Positions 26,819 to 35,416 of a stretch of DNA of 64,000 bases are shown piece by piece. Under the pieces are notes generated by a model. The model worked only from the letters and a program-made list of their open reading frames with translations, was not told the DNA's origin and searched no databases. A program made the position numbers and the translations under genes. The stretch lies in the NCBI GenBank assembly GCA_016719295.1, contig JADKAF010000001.1, forward strand, positions 6,758,001 through 6,822,000, written 5' to 3'. The DNA comes from Planctomycetota bacterium (GTDB lineage Bacteria > Planctomycetota > UBA1135 > JADKAF01). How positions within the stretch are numbered: position 1 is the stretch's first letter; each line of letters opens with the position of its first letter.

Positions 26819-27556
26819 ATGCGCCGCACCGAATCCGTTCTTCGCACGGGCTCAGCCCTGCTTCTCTCCGCCTGCTTCGCGCTCCTGACGACGAGCTGCG
26901 CCCGCAAGGGTGTCCAGGAGGAGGTCACCGTCGAGGGCCGCGTCAGCACCGACCACGGGATCCTGCGCGCTGCGGGTCCGGTGGATGTGCTCGTGCTGCC
27001 CGTTCAGAACGAAGTGGGCGAGCTGCTCCCCGCCGAGCTGATCGAGCTCGAGGTCCGTCAGATCCTGCTCAGCAAGCGCTACTCGGTGCTGAGCCGCGAC
27101 CTGGCGTTCGCCAAGGCTGACGAGATCATCGCCGAGGCGAACCCCCGCACGCCCTCCTGGCGCGACAACGTGCCGGGCGCGCAGCCAGCGGAAGCGAGCG
27201 GCAACGAACGCGGGGTGGCGCTCGCCAGGGCCTGGAGGCCGGGCTTCGCCGCGGAGGACGCGTTCTTCCGCGTCGTTGTGCACTCCTTCCGGATCCCCGA
27301 GGCCGGCCCGATCCGCCAGCTGGAGATCGACGCCGACTTCCAGCTCATCGGGGCGGCGAAGGAGCACGCCGGCAAGGTGCTGTGGTCGTATCAGGGCGCG
27401 CACGCGATCATCCCCGTCGATCAGATCGGCGACCGCATGCGCTCGCGCCAAGAGAACCTGCGGCGCGTACTGAGCTGGTACGTGCAGTCGATCCTCGAGC
27501 ACCTTCCGGAGAGCGAGGGGCTCCAGGCGGGCAGCGGGGCCAACCCGCTGAGCTGA
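26819..27556 (+). CDS. Predicted lipoprotein, unknown function
   Basis: The 245-residue product starts with a clear lipoprotein signal (SALLLSACFALLTTSC, Cys at about residue 27). The mature part contains VDVLVLPVQNEVGELLPAEL and a predicted alpha/beta pattern. The strand-rich start and the phrase LSKRYSVLSRDLAFAKADEI resemble small outer-membrane lipoproteins of the GNA1162/CsgG-like group, which have an alpha/beta nucleotide-hydrolase-like fold, but this is only a resemblance. It stands alone between the Ig-like lipoprotein and rpsO, with its own putative promoter. Confidence 0.8.
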   Translation: MRRTESVLRTGSALLLSACFALLTTSCARKGVQEEVTVEGRVSTDHGILRAAGPVDVLVLPVQNEVGELLPAELIELEVRQILLSKRYSVLSRDLAFAKADEIIAEANPRTPSWRDNVPGAQPAEASGNERGVALARAWRPGFAAEDAFFRVVVHSFRIPEAGPIRQLEIDADFQLIGAAKEHAGKVLWSYQGAHAIIPVDQIGDRMRSRQENLRRVLSWYVQSILEHLPESEGLQAGSGANPLS

Positions 27557-27602
27557 ACGGAGCCGCGCTCGGCGGCGAAGCAACGATCGCTGCAAGGCGG
27601 GT

Positions 27603-27631
27603 TTGCGAGGAACCCGGCCGCCGACTACACT
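27603..27631 (+). promoter_or_regulatory. Putative rpsO promoter
   Basis: TTGCGA (27603-27608), a 17-base spacer and TACACT (27626-27631) lie about 125 bases upstream of the rpsO ATG. Confidence 0.45.
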
Positions 27632-27757
27632 CTCCGCCTTCCACCGCCGGACCGCAGACGCTGGGGCGCCCTTTTCCTGGCCCTGCGAGACCGCCGATCG
27701 CCCGCAGTCGGGCGCCCGGCACGGCAAAGTACCTGACGAAAGGGCTCGATTCCTTCC

Positions 27758-28030
27758 ATGCCCATCACCGAAAGCCGCAAGCAAGAGCTGATCCAGCAAT
27801 ACCGTGTGCACGAGAGCGACACGGGCTCTCCCGAGGTTCAGATCGCGATCCTCAGCGAGGAGATCTTGAACCTCACCGAGCACCTGAAGTCGCATCGCAA
27901 GGATTTCTCCTCGCGCCGCGGCCTGCTGAAGATGGTGGGGCGCCGCGCCAAGCTGATGAGCTACCTGAAGCGCTGCTACCATTCGCGCTACCTGGACATC
28001 AAGAAGCGCCTTGAGCTGCGCCATTCGTGA
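27758..28030 (+). CDS. rpsO: 30S ribosomal protein S15
   Basis: S15 binds the central domain of 16S rRNA early in assembly and, in several bacteria, represses its own mRNA. The 90-residue product (family norm 88-90) starts MPITESRKQELIQQY and carries the conserved HESDTGSPEVQIAILSEEI, HRKDFSSRRGLLKMVGRR and YHSRYLDIKKRL. It is followed by pnp, the usual partner gene, but with an unusually long and structured spacer of 568 bases. Confidence 0.98.
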   Translation: MPITESRKQELIQQYRVHESDTGSPEVQIAILSEEILNLTEHLKSHRKDFSSRRGLLKMVGRRAKLMSYLKRCYHSRYLDIKKRLELRHS

Positions 28031-28598
28031 TCTGCCATCGCTCGTGACTCGCAGATGATCGCGACCAGCCAATGAAGTCGATGATCGCGACCAGCCAATG
28101 AAGTCGACCAGCCAATGAAGTCATCGCCTTCGCCTCGATCCTCTCCGAGCGACGCACGTTCGTCGGCGGTGGACGCGGCACTTGGAGGCGGTATCGGAGT
28201 TCGCGGTCGTCGTACCCTTCGCCGTGTCGGACATCGCTCCGACGCGGCGCACATCCCGCGCGAGCCGGATCGCCGTTGGCGTCCGGCTCGTTCGCGTTTC
28301 CGAGGTCGCCGGCTGTGCCGTGCACCTCTTCCGACGCTGCTCCAGAGCAGCGTCTCCGCCGGTGGGCGCCGATTTCGCCAGCTCGCCGACGGCATGAACC
28401 GAGAGGCCGCTTGTACGTGGACGTACCACGGGCGGCCCACGGCCAGTTCGGATCACGCGACTCCATCTCGAGCCGTCTCTTCCGTTCGATGGTCGTAGCT
28501 ACTCGACAGCCGGCGCCCCCCAACGCAAGTGAAGTCGGGCGCCTACCGGAGGCCCGCGCGAGACGCGCGCGCTCCGGCACCGACAGGAGAGTCCTGAA
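28031..28598 (+). other. Structured rpsO-pnp spacer, candidate regulatory RNA
   Basis: No credible coding frame is present. After tandem repeats (annotated separately) come several strong inverted repeats. At 28261-28290 a 9-bp outer stem (CGAGCCGGA with TCCGGCTCG) encloses a CGCC/GGCG inner stem. At 28333-28354 GACGCTGCT pairs with AGCAGCGTC around a four-base loop. Near 28415 GTACGT and ACGTAC form a short palindrome. AGGAG near 28584 then precedes the pnp GTG. In E. coli the rpsO-pnp spacer holds an RNase III processing hairpin that mediates PNPase autoregulation; a similar role is inferred here. Confidence 0.5.
28054..28122 (+). repeat. 26-base tandem repeat, 2.65 copies
   Basis: An identical 26-base unit occurs at 28054-28079 and 28080-28105. 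A third partial copy of 17 bases (GACCAGCCAATGAAGTC) follows at 28106-28122. There are no spacers, so it is not a CRISPR. It begins 23 bases after the rpsO stop. Confidence 0.9.
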
Positions 28599-31500
28599 GT
28601 GACCCTTGTTTCCCATCGCGTGCAACGCGAGATCGCCGGTCGACCTCTCATCCTCGAGACCGGCAAGTTGGCTCGCCAGGCGGGCGGCTCCGTGCTCGTC
28701 ACCTACGGCGGCACGGTCGTCCTCGGCACGGCCTGCTCTTCCGCGCCTCGCGCGGAGGCTTCGTTCTTCCCCCTCACGGTGGACTACCGTGAGAAGACCT
28801 ACGCCGCGGGCAAGTTCCCCGGTGGCTTCTTCAAGCGCGAGACGCGTCCTTCCACGAAGGAGACGCTGACGATGCGCCTCGCGGACCGCGCGATGCGCCC
28901 GATGTTCCCCGAGGGCCTGCGCCATGAGGTGCAGGTCATGACGATGGTGCTCTCGACGGATCTGCAGAACGATCCGGACATCATCTCGATGATCGCGGCC
29001 TTCGCCGCGGTGCACATCTCGGACGTGCCGTTCGAAGCGGCGATGGGCGCCGTGCGCATCGGTCACGTCGGCGGGCGCTTGGTGGTGAACCCGACCGCGG
29101 CCGACCTCGCGCGCGAGGATTCGCGCCTCGAGCTGATCGTCGCCGCGACGCCTGACGCCATCACGATGGTGGAAGCAGGAGCGCGCGAGATCGAAGAGAA
29201 CGTGATGGTCGACGCCCTCGAGCTCGCCCACGACATCTGCCGCGAGATCAGCGCGGCGATGGACGAGCTGCGCGAGCGTTGCGGCAAGCCGAAGTTCGAA
29301 TTCGTGCCGATCGTCCCCGACGACAAGATCGTGAAGGCCGCGCATCGCTCGCACGGCAAGAAGCTCGCGACCGCGGTGCTGACGACTGGCAAGCACCCGC
29401 GCAAGGCCGCCATCGCCGAGCTGGAAGAGGACTTCGTCGAGAAGCACATCGCCAAGCTGAAGGGCGGTGACGAGAAGGAGCTTTCGCTCGCCAAGCGCGC
29501 GGCGAAGGACGCGTTCGAGATCGTCGTGAAGGACGTCGAGCGCAAGCTCATCCTCGAAGGCAAGCGAGCCGACGGCCGCACCACCAAGGAGATCCGCCCG
29601 ATCTTCAGCGAGGTGAAGATCCTCGAGCGCGCGCACGGCACGGGCCTCTTCACGCGTGGCGAGACGCAGGCGCTCGTCGTCGCGACTCTCGGGACTCGCT
29701 CGGACGAGCAAGTGGTCGACGGGCTGGGTGAGACGCAGCGGCAGAAGTTCATGCTGCACTACAACTTCCCGCCCTTCAGCGTAGGCGAGACGAAGCCCGT
29801 GCGCGGACCCGGTCGCCGCGAGATCGGGCACGGCGCTCTCGCCGAGCGTTCGCTCGTCGCGGTGCTTCCGGCTCCGTCGGTGTTCCCGTACACGATCCGC
29901 CTCGTGTCGGAGATCCTCGAGAGCAACGGCTCTTCGTCGATGGCCTCGGTGTGCGGCGGTACGCTCGCGCTGATGGATGCCGGCGTCCCGATCCGCCAGC
30001 CCGTGGCGGGTATCGCGATGGGCCTCGTGATGAACGAAGCCGGTGAGTACGCGGTCCTCTCGGACATCCAGGGCTCCGAGGACCACAACGGCGATATGGA
30101 CTTCAAGGTCGCCGGCACGGGCCTCGGGATCACGGCCCTGCAGATGGACATCAAGGTGAAGGGCCTCTCGCGCAAGGTGCTGGAGGACGCTCTCGCGCAG
30201 GCGCGCGAAGGTCGCCTCTTCATCCTGAAGAAGATGCTGGAAGCGCTGCCGCGTCCGCGTCGCGAGCTCTCGCCTTATGCACCGCGCCTCGTGCAGATGC
30301 AGATCCCGACCGACAAGATCGGCTTCTTGATCGGACCTCAGGGCAAGAACATCCGCCGCATGCAGGAGGAGTACAAGGTCCACATCGAGGTCAGCGATGA
30401 CACGGGCGTCGGCATCGTGCAAGTCGCGGGCACCGGCGAGAGCCGCCTCGACGATGCGGTGGCCGAGATCCGCGCGATGACCGAAGAGGTCGAGCTCGGC
30501 AAGGTGTACAACGGCACAGTGAAGAGCATCCGGCCCTTCGGTGCGTTCATCGAGATCCTGCCGGGCACCGAGGGCATGTGCCACGTGTCCGAGCTCTCGA
30601 CGGAGTTCGTGCGCGAAGTGACCGACGTGGTCCAACTCGGCGACAAGATCATGGTGAAGGTGATCGACATCGACCCGATGGGGAAGATTCGACTCTCCGC
30701 GCGCGCCGTGAACGAAACCGGCGAGCGTCCGCCGCAGGATCGCGGTGGGCGACGCGACGAACGTGGTCCGCGCGAGGAGCGCGGTGGCCCGCCGGAGCGC
30801 GCGCCCCGCGAAGAGCGCGGTCCGCGCGACGAGCGCGCGCCCCGCGAAGAGCGTGGTCCGCGCGAAGAGCGCGCGCCTCGCGAAGAGCGCAGTCCGAGCG
30901 AAGAGCGTGCTCCGCGTGACGAGCGTGGTCCTCGTGAGGAGCGTGGCCCGCGCGAAGGGCGCGGTCCGCGTGACGAGCGTCCGCCGCGCGACGATCGCGG
31001 CCCGCGCGAAGAACGAGCTCCGCGAGAAGATCGTCCGGCTCGGGACGAGCGGCCTCCGCGAGGGGACCAAGGCCCCCGTGGCCAAGGTGGACGCGACGAT
31101 CGCGGTCCGCGCGGCGGTGGGCGTGAGGATCGTCCGCACCGCGACGAGCGTCCGGCACGCGACGAGCGTCCGCCGCGTGATGAGCGCCCGTCGCGCGAGG
31201 AGCGCCCGGCGCGAGAAGAACGCCCGGCGCGCGAAGGCTCGCGGCCGTTCGCCCCGCGCGATGAGCGCAGCCCGCGCGAAGAGCAGCGAGCCCCGCGCGA
31301 AGAGCGCGGTAGCCCGGACGCGCGCGCTCCGCGCGAAGATCGCGGACCTCGCGACGATCGCCGTCCGCGCGCCGGCGCACCGGAAGAGCGCGGTCCGCGC
31401 GAGCCGCGTCGCGAAGGCGGTCCGAACGATCGCGGCGGGCGTTCCCGCTGGCGCTCGGAGGACGAGGAGCTTCCGCCGGTGGAGCCGGTGATCGAAGAGG

Positions 31501-31733
31501 AAGAAGTGATCGAAGAGGAGGCCGTCGAGGCCTTCGACGAGGGCTTCACCTCCGACTTCGAAGAGGACTTCCTCGACGAAGAAGCGCCGATGCCGCCGGC
31601 CGAAGAAGGGGCTCCGGCCCCGCGCGGCCCCGGGCGCGACGAGCCGCGTCGTGGCGGCGGTGGCGGTGGCCGCGGTGGACGCGGGCGTCGTGGTGGCGGC
31701 GGTGGTCGCCCCGGTCGCGGTCCTCGCGGCTGA
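28599..31733 (+). CDS. pnp: Polyribonucleotide nucleotidyltransferase with long charged repeat tail
   Basis: PNPase degrades RNA 3' to 5' with phosphate. The GTG at 28599, preceded by AGGAG, gives 1044 residues, against about 700 usually. Canonical parts: first RNase PH domain (about 12-140), helical linker, second RNase PH domain (about 310-460) with LHYNFPPFSVGE and the metal-binding DHNGDMDFKVAGT, KH domain with IGPQGKNIRR (about 578), and S1 domain (about 633-710, VKSIRPFGAFIEI). From about residue 712 comes a disordered tail of some 330 residues: degenerate six-residue units such as APREER and GPRDER, an acidic stretch (EEEEVIEEEAVEAFDEGF) and a Gly/Arg (RGG-like) end. The tail probably binds RNA or protein partners; this is inferred. 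Confidence 0.96.
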   Translation: MTLVSHRVQREIAGRPLILETGKLARQAGGSVLVTYGGTVVLGTACSSAPRAEASFFPLTVDYREKTYAAGKFPGGFFKRETRPSTKETLTMRLADRAMRPMFPEGLRHEVQVMTMVLSTDLQNDPDIISMIAAFAAVHISDVPFEAAMGAVRIGHVGGRLVVNPTAADLAREDSRLELIVAATPDAITMVEAGAREIEENVMVDALELAHDICREISAAMDELRERCGKPKFEFVPIVPDDKIVKAAHRSHGKKLATAVLTTGKHPRKAAIAELEEDFVEKHIAKLKGGDEKELSLAKRAAKDAFEIVVKDVERKLILEGKRADGRTTKEIRPIFSEVKILERAHGTGLFTRGETQALVVATLGTRSDEQVVDGLGETQRQKFMLHYNFPPFSVGETKPVRGPGRREIGHGALAERSLVAVLPAPSVFPYTIRLVSEILESNGSSSMASVCGGTLALMDAGVPIRQPVAGIAMGLVMNEAGEYAVLSDIQGSEDHNGDMDFKVAGTGLGITALQMDIKVKGLSRKVLEDALAQAREGRLFILKKMLEALPRPRRELSPYAPRLVQMQIPTDKIGFLIGPQGKNIRRMQEEYKVHIEVSDDTGVGIVQVAGTGESRLDDAVAEIRAMTEEVELGKVYNGTVKSIRPFGAFIEILPGTEGMCHVSELSTEFVREVTDVVQLGDKIMVKVIDIDPMGKIRLSARAVNETGERPPQDRGGRRDERGPREERGGPPERAPREERGPRDERAPREERGPREERAPREERSPSEERAPRDERGPREERGPREGRGPRDERPPRDDRGPREERAPREDRPARDERPPRGDQGPRGQGGRDDRGPRGGGREDRPHRDERPARDERPPRDERPSREERPAREERPAREGSRPFAPRDERSPREEQRAPREERGSPDARAPREDRGPRDDRRPRAGAPEERGPREPRREGGPNDRGGRSRWRSEDEELPPVEPVIEEEEVIEEEAVEAFDEGFTSDFEEDFLDEEAPMPPAEEGAPAPRGPGRDEPRRGGGGGGRGGRGRRGGGGGRPGRGPRG
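30721..31437 (+). repeat. In-gene degenerate repeat encoding Arg/Glu/Asp/Pro hexads
   Basis: About 240 codons of the pnp tail repeat an 18-base theme (GPREER, APREER, RPPRDE variants). It also leaves long antisense frames open; these are shadows. Confidence 0.8.
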
Positions 31734-33243
31734 TCGGTCGAAGGTCGCGGGTAGGTTCCGAGCGCTGCTCCTCGCCGCGCTCGGGACCACCGCACCCTTC
31801 GCGACCGCGCAGGAGAGGACGGCTTCCGCTCCGGAAGGCGACAGCGCCGCGCGTGCTCTCGCCGCGATCCTGGCCGATCCTCTCTATCGCAACTCTCGCT
31901 GGGGCGTCCTCGCCGTCGATGTGACCGACGGCCGTCGCCTGCTCGCGCATCGCGAGCGCGAGGTCTTCCTCACGGCCTCGAGTCTGAAGCTCGTGGCCAC
32001 GGCTTGCGCTCTCGCCGAGCTCCGTGCCGAGCATCGCTTCCGCACCGAGCTGTGGGCGCATGGCGAGCTGCGCTCCGGAACGCTTCACGGCGACCTCTTT
32101 CTTCGCGGCTCTGGAGATCCGAGCTTCGGCGGAGCGCTCGAAGCGCCCGGCGGAGCGGCCTTCGATGCGTTCGGCGCTGCGGTCCTCGACGCGGGGATCG
32201 CTCGGATTCGCGGCCGTGTGCTCGGCGACGACTCGGCCCAGGAGGAGCGCGGCTTCGGCCATGGCTGGGCGTGGGACGACCAGCACGCGTGGTACGCGGC
32301 CCCGCTCTCCGGGCTCTGCTATCGGGAGAACGTGTTCACGGCCGTGGTGGAGTGGCCGCTCGACGAGAGGCACCCACGCTTGCGCGCCGAGCCGCCGTGC
32401 TCTCTTCTCGAGCTGCTGCCCCCCGTCCAGGTCCGCGCCGTCGCACCCGCCGAGGCTCCGGCGATCGAGTTCTGGCGCTCGCCTGGCACGCATCGCTATC
32501 GAGCGCGCGGCGCGCTCGAGCCGGGTGGAAAGGCCTGGCGCTACGACCTCTGTGTCGAAGATCCCGCGCTCTACGCCGCGGCCTCGTTCGCGGACCTCCT
32601 CTCCGCGCGCGGCTGCCGCTTCGAGCTCCCGCGTCCATTCCAGGCGCGCTGTGGTGTCGGAGAGCTTCCGCAAGCGTCGCGCTTGCTCGCGGTGTGGCAC
32701 TCGCCGGCGCTCGGAGAGCTCGTGCGACGCACCAACACGGCGAGCCAGAACCTCTACGCCGAGCAGCTCCTTCGTGCCGCCGCCAAACGATTCGGCGGGC
32801 GCGCCGACATCGAGACCGCGCGGAGGCTGGTGGCCGCCTACCTGCGTGCGTGGGGCGGCGATCCGGCGGACGGATTCCTCGCCGACGGCTCCGGCCTCTC
32901 GCGTGAGAACTTGATGGCTCCGGAGGCCTTCGTCGCCTTGCTGCGAGCGCAGCTCGAGGCCCCGCATGCGACGGTCTTCTTCGATTCGCTGCCGATCGGT
33001 GGCCGGACCGGCACGCTGCGCGAGCGCCTCGGCGATCTGCCTGTAGGGATCGAGCTGCGAGCGAAGACCGGGTCGCTCACGCGCGTGAAGGCCCTGTGCG
33101 GCTATCTCACCCGGCGCGGCGAAGTTCGCAGGGTGTTCAGCATCCTGGTCAACGACACGACACGTGCGGACGGCGAAGAGGTGAAGCGGGATATCGACCG
33201 CTTGGTTCTCGCCCTAGCGGAAGACCTGGCGCGCGAGAGCTGA
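31702..33243 (+). CDS. dacB: D-alanyl-D-alanine carboxypeptidase/endopeptidase, S13 (PBP4/DacB) family
   Basis: Family S13 enzymes trim peptidoglycan peptides in the periplasm. The frame overlaps the pnp tail; the GTG at 31702 is the best compromise (513 residues) and gives a signal segment around FRALLLAALGTTAPFATAQ. GTGs at 31690 and 31693 are alternatives. Active-site motifs are SSLK (Ser93), SQN (Ser348) and KTG (Lys455), with LFLRGSGDPSF and FLADGSGLSRENL typical of the family. It is close behind pnp, so it may be co-transcribed. The identification is strong and only the start is uncertain. Confidence 0.9.
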   Translation: MVAPVAVLAADRSKVAGRFRALLLAALGTTAPFATAQERTASAPEGDSAARALAAILADPLYRNSRWGVLAVDVTDGRRLLAHREREVFLTASSLKLVATACALAELRAEHRFRTELWAHGELRSGTLHGDLFLRGSGDPSFGGALEAPGGAAFDAFGAAVLDAGIARIRGRVLGDDSAQEERGFGHGWAWDDQHAWYAAPLSGLCYRENVFTAVVEWPLDERHPRLRAEPPCSLLELLPPVQVRAVAPAEAPAIEFWRSPGTHRYRARGALEPGGKAWRYDLCVEDPALYAAASFADLLSARGCRFELPRPFQARCGVGELPQASRLLAVWHSPALGELVRRTNTASQNLYAEQLLRAAAKRFGGRADIETARRLVAAYLRAWGGDPADGFLADGSGLSRENLMAPEAFVALLRAQLEAPHATVFFDSLPIGGRTGTLRERLGDLPVGIELRAKTGSLTRVKALCGYLTRRGEVRRVFSILVNDTTRADGEEVKRDIDRLVLALAEDLARES

Positions 33244-33476
33244 GCCGCTCTGGCTGTATGGGCATTCTCTAGGTCCGTTTTTCGGTCGATAAATGTCGAG
33301 AGAAACCCCGAGCAAGGGTTCGCAGCGCCCGGGGCCGAATCTAGGATGGCGCCTCGCCTCAGCCGTCCGCTTGTCCGGAGCTACCTAACGACCCGACGCC
33401 CCGCCTTCCCTGCACACGTTGCGCTCCCTCCGCCGGGGGCGCGAGTGTCCGTCCGCCACTCCACGAGGAACGTGCC
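33244..33476 (+). other. Spacer with a low-GC patch, possible terminator
   Basis: Around 33263-33306 the sequence is unusually AT-rich (GTTTTTCGG, GATAAATG) and is flanked by TTCTCT and AGAGAA, which can pair. This may end dacB transcription. The downstream promoter is listed separately. Confidence 0.3.
33319..33347 (+). promoter_or_regulatory. Putative promoter of the secretin gene group
   Basis: TTCGCA (33319-33324), a 17-base spacer and TAGGAT (33342-33347) lie 130 bases upstream of the 33477 gene. Confidence 0.4.
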
Positions 33477-33926
33477 ATGTTCGGAGCCTTCGCTCTCGTC
33501 CTGATCCCCTCGCTCCTCGCGATGGAGATCGAAGAGGGGGGACCACAGCTGCGTCCGACGGATCCGAGGATCCGCGAGGCGATCTCCGGCTGCTCTCAGC
33601 AGGACAGCAAGGTGCGTATCGAGGCCGAGCGCATCTACTACGGCTCTCCGAGTGCTTGGACCCGCGCGGGGGTGATCGATGGCTCGGCGGTGGTCCGAGC
33701 CACGGCGGCTTGGAAGGAGATGGAGAAGCGCGGAGTTCGCCGCGGCGATCCGGCCTATGACCTCTACAAGCATCGCGCGGAGAAGGAAGCGCGCGCGGCG
33801 ATCGAGAAGGTCGCCAAGGGGCAGCGCCCGCCGTACGACTTGATCGGCGAGCTGGGTTCGATCGTCATCAAGGGCAGCGTGGTCCCGAATCTGACCGAAG
33901 AGATCATCCAAGAGCTCGGTTCGTGA
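33477..33926 (+). CDS. Small exported protein, unknown function
   Basis: A 149-residue product with a short hydrophobic start (MFGAFALVLIPSLLAM) that may be a signal peptide or membrane anchor. A soluble, charged, mostly helical part follows (AVVRATAAWKEMEKRGVRRG). No family is recognised. GAGGAA precedes the ATG at a good distance. It is the first gene after the putative promoter, and its stop overlaps an in-frame GTG of the next gene, so it belongs with the secretin genes. A role as small partner of the secretins is possible but inferred. Confidence 0.75.
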   Translation: MFGAFALVLIPSLLAMEIEEGGPQLRPTDPRIREAISGCSQQDSKVRIEAERIYYGSPSAWTRAGVIDGSAVVRATAAWKEMEKRGVRRGDPAYDLYKHRAEKEARAAIEKVAKGQRPPYDLIGELGSIVIKGSVVPNLTEEIIQELGS

Positions 33927-33997
33927 GGCGTTCTCGGCGACGAGCATCCTCCATCAAGCGCGCCTACCTGCCGGACTCCGAAGGGCCAACGCTGGGC

Positions 33998-35416
33998 ATG
34001 CCGCAGCTCGTTCCACAGGCGATCCTCGCGCTCGCTCTCGCGCTTCTCGTCTCTTGCCAAGGGGCGTCTCCCCAGCCCGCACCCGACTACGGCGGCCGAG
34101 GAGCCCTCGACCTCGGCAGCGGCGACCTGCGCGGAACTCAGGGGCCGACGGAGAGCACGCCGACTGCGGCGCCGCCCGCCGATGCGACGCCGGCGCCGGC
34201 CCCACCGAGCATGGAGGAGGACGAGGTCTTCGCCCTGCGCTCCGCCGCGGCGCCACTCGATCTCTTTGCGCTGCGCTCGCGCTTCGGACCGCGCATGCAG
34301 CTGCTGCCCGACGGACGCATCCGGCGCATCCTCCATGTGCCCTTCAACTCGGGGGCCCAGCTGCGCGATCTGCTCGTCACGCGCTGGCTGCCCGAGCGCT
34401 TCGCCGCGGGGAATCCCGGCGGGAGCGAGGTCGCGGCCGAGCTCGGCGCTGATGTCACGATCACCACGGCCTCGAACCCGCTCGCGGACACCGCGGCGAA
34501 GAACGGCCCGAAGTTCACCACGAATCAGGTCTGGAACAAGGTTCCCGTGGCCGACTGGCTCGTCGTGACGGGGGACGAGGAGACCCAGGCCGAGGTTGAT
34601 CAGTGGCTGAGCGCCTGGTGGAGCGGGCGCGATCACATCGAGATCCGCGTCGTGGTGATCGAGCGAGAGATCAGCGACGCCGACGACTTCGGCTCGATCA
34701 CCGAGATTCTGCCGCGCTCCGTCGATGCGACTTTCCAAGGGCTGGTCTCGGAGTTCCCGAACTCCATCTCGGGCGGGGGCGTGTTCCGCTTCCAGGACTC
34801 CGACGACTTCAGCACCACGCTGCAGTGGATCTCGCGTCGCGGCGCAGCGTCGATCCGCTCGGTGCCATCGATCGTCCTGCGCGATCACGGCTCGGCGCGT
34901 ATCTCGGCCATCACACGCACACCGTACCTGCAGGCGGACCGGCTCGATGCGACGGGGCAGGCCAGCACGTTCAAGGTCGCCTTCGCGGACACGGGCGTGA
35001 AGATGAACGTGGCGGCCTCGGTGGTCGGCTTGGATCGCATCTTCCTCGAGCTCGAGATCGCCGTGACCTCGCTCAACACGGCGCTCACCAATCCGGAGAT
35101 CCCGGCGCCGGCGCTCTCGGAGACGAGCCTGCCCGTGCCGCGCGTCACGATCGCCGATGGACAGACGCTCTGGATCGGAGGCCTGCACTCGGAGTTCGAG
35201 CGCGAGCTGGAGCGCAAGTTCCCGATCCTCGGCGATATCCCGCTGCTCGGATACCTCTTCAAGTCGATGATCCACGAGAAGCGCAAGACCGAGGTGCTCT
35301 TCACTCTGACGCCGACGATCATCCACTACGGCGGCGCGTTGCCCGAAGTGGAGCAGCCGAGCGAAAGTGCTGTGCAGCAGGCCTTCGAGAAGCTGGACGA
35401 AGGTGGCTTGCGATGA
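33998..35416 (+). CDS. Secretin-like lipoprotein (type II secretion GspD-related), copy 1
   Basis: Secretins form outer-membrane gates. The ATG at 33998 starts a lipoprotein signal (LALALALLVSC) and gives 472 residues. A GTG at 33923, coupled to the previous stop, would add 25 residues. After a Pro-rich linker comes an N-domain-like part (VADWLVVTGDEETQAEVDQW, then HIEIRVVVIE). The secretin core follows, with SVPSIVLRDHGSARI, TIADGQTLWIGGL and the hallmark KFPILGDIPLLGYLF, then LFTLTPTII. Full GspD is 650 residues or more, so N0/N1/N2 repeats are reduced. The next gene is a second secretin-like protein that starts within this stop codon. Confidence 0.88.
   Translation: MPQLVPQAILALALALLVSCQGASPQPAPDYGGRGALDLGSGDLRGTQGPTESTPTAAPPADATPAPAPPSMEEDEVFALRSAAAPLDLFALRSRFGPRMQLLPDGRIRRILHVPFNSGAQLRDLLVTRWLPERFAAGNPGGSEVAAELGADVTITTASNPLADTAAKNGPKFTTNQVWNKVPVADWLVVTGDEETQAEVDQWLSAWWSGRDHIEIRVVVIEREISDADDFGSITEILPRSVDATFQGLVSEFPNSISGGGVFRFQDSDDFSTTLQWISRRGAASIRSVPSIVLRDHGSARISAITRTPYLQADRLDATGQASTFKVAFADTGVKMNVAASVVGLDRIFLELEIAVTSLNTALTNPEIPAPALSETSLPVPRVTIADGQTLWIGGLHSEFERELERKFPILGDIPLLGYLFKSMIHEKRKTEVLFTLTPTIIHYGGALPEVEQPSESAVQQAFEKLDEGGLR

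Noticed and set aside
23686..26949. Minus-strand frame of 1087 codons over the Ig-like lipoprotein
   Set aside because: Shadow of a gene with a lipoprotein signal and Ig-like motifs on the plus strand.
28054..28122. Tandem repeats as a CRISPR array
   Set aside because: Units are directly adjacent with no spacers and there are no cas genes.
27999..31790. Minus-strand frame of 1263 codons over pnp and rpsO
   Set aside because: Antisense shadow of pnp, extended by the repetitive charged tail; no family motifs.
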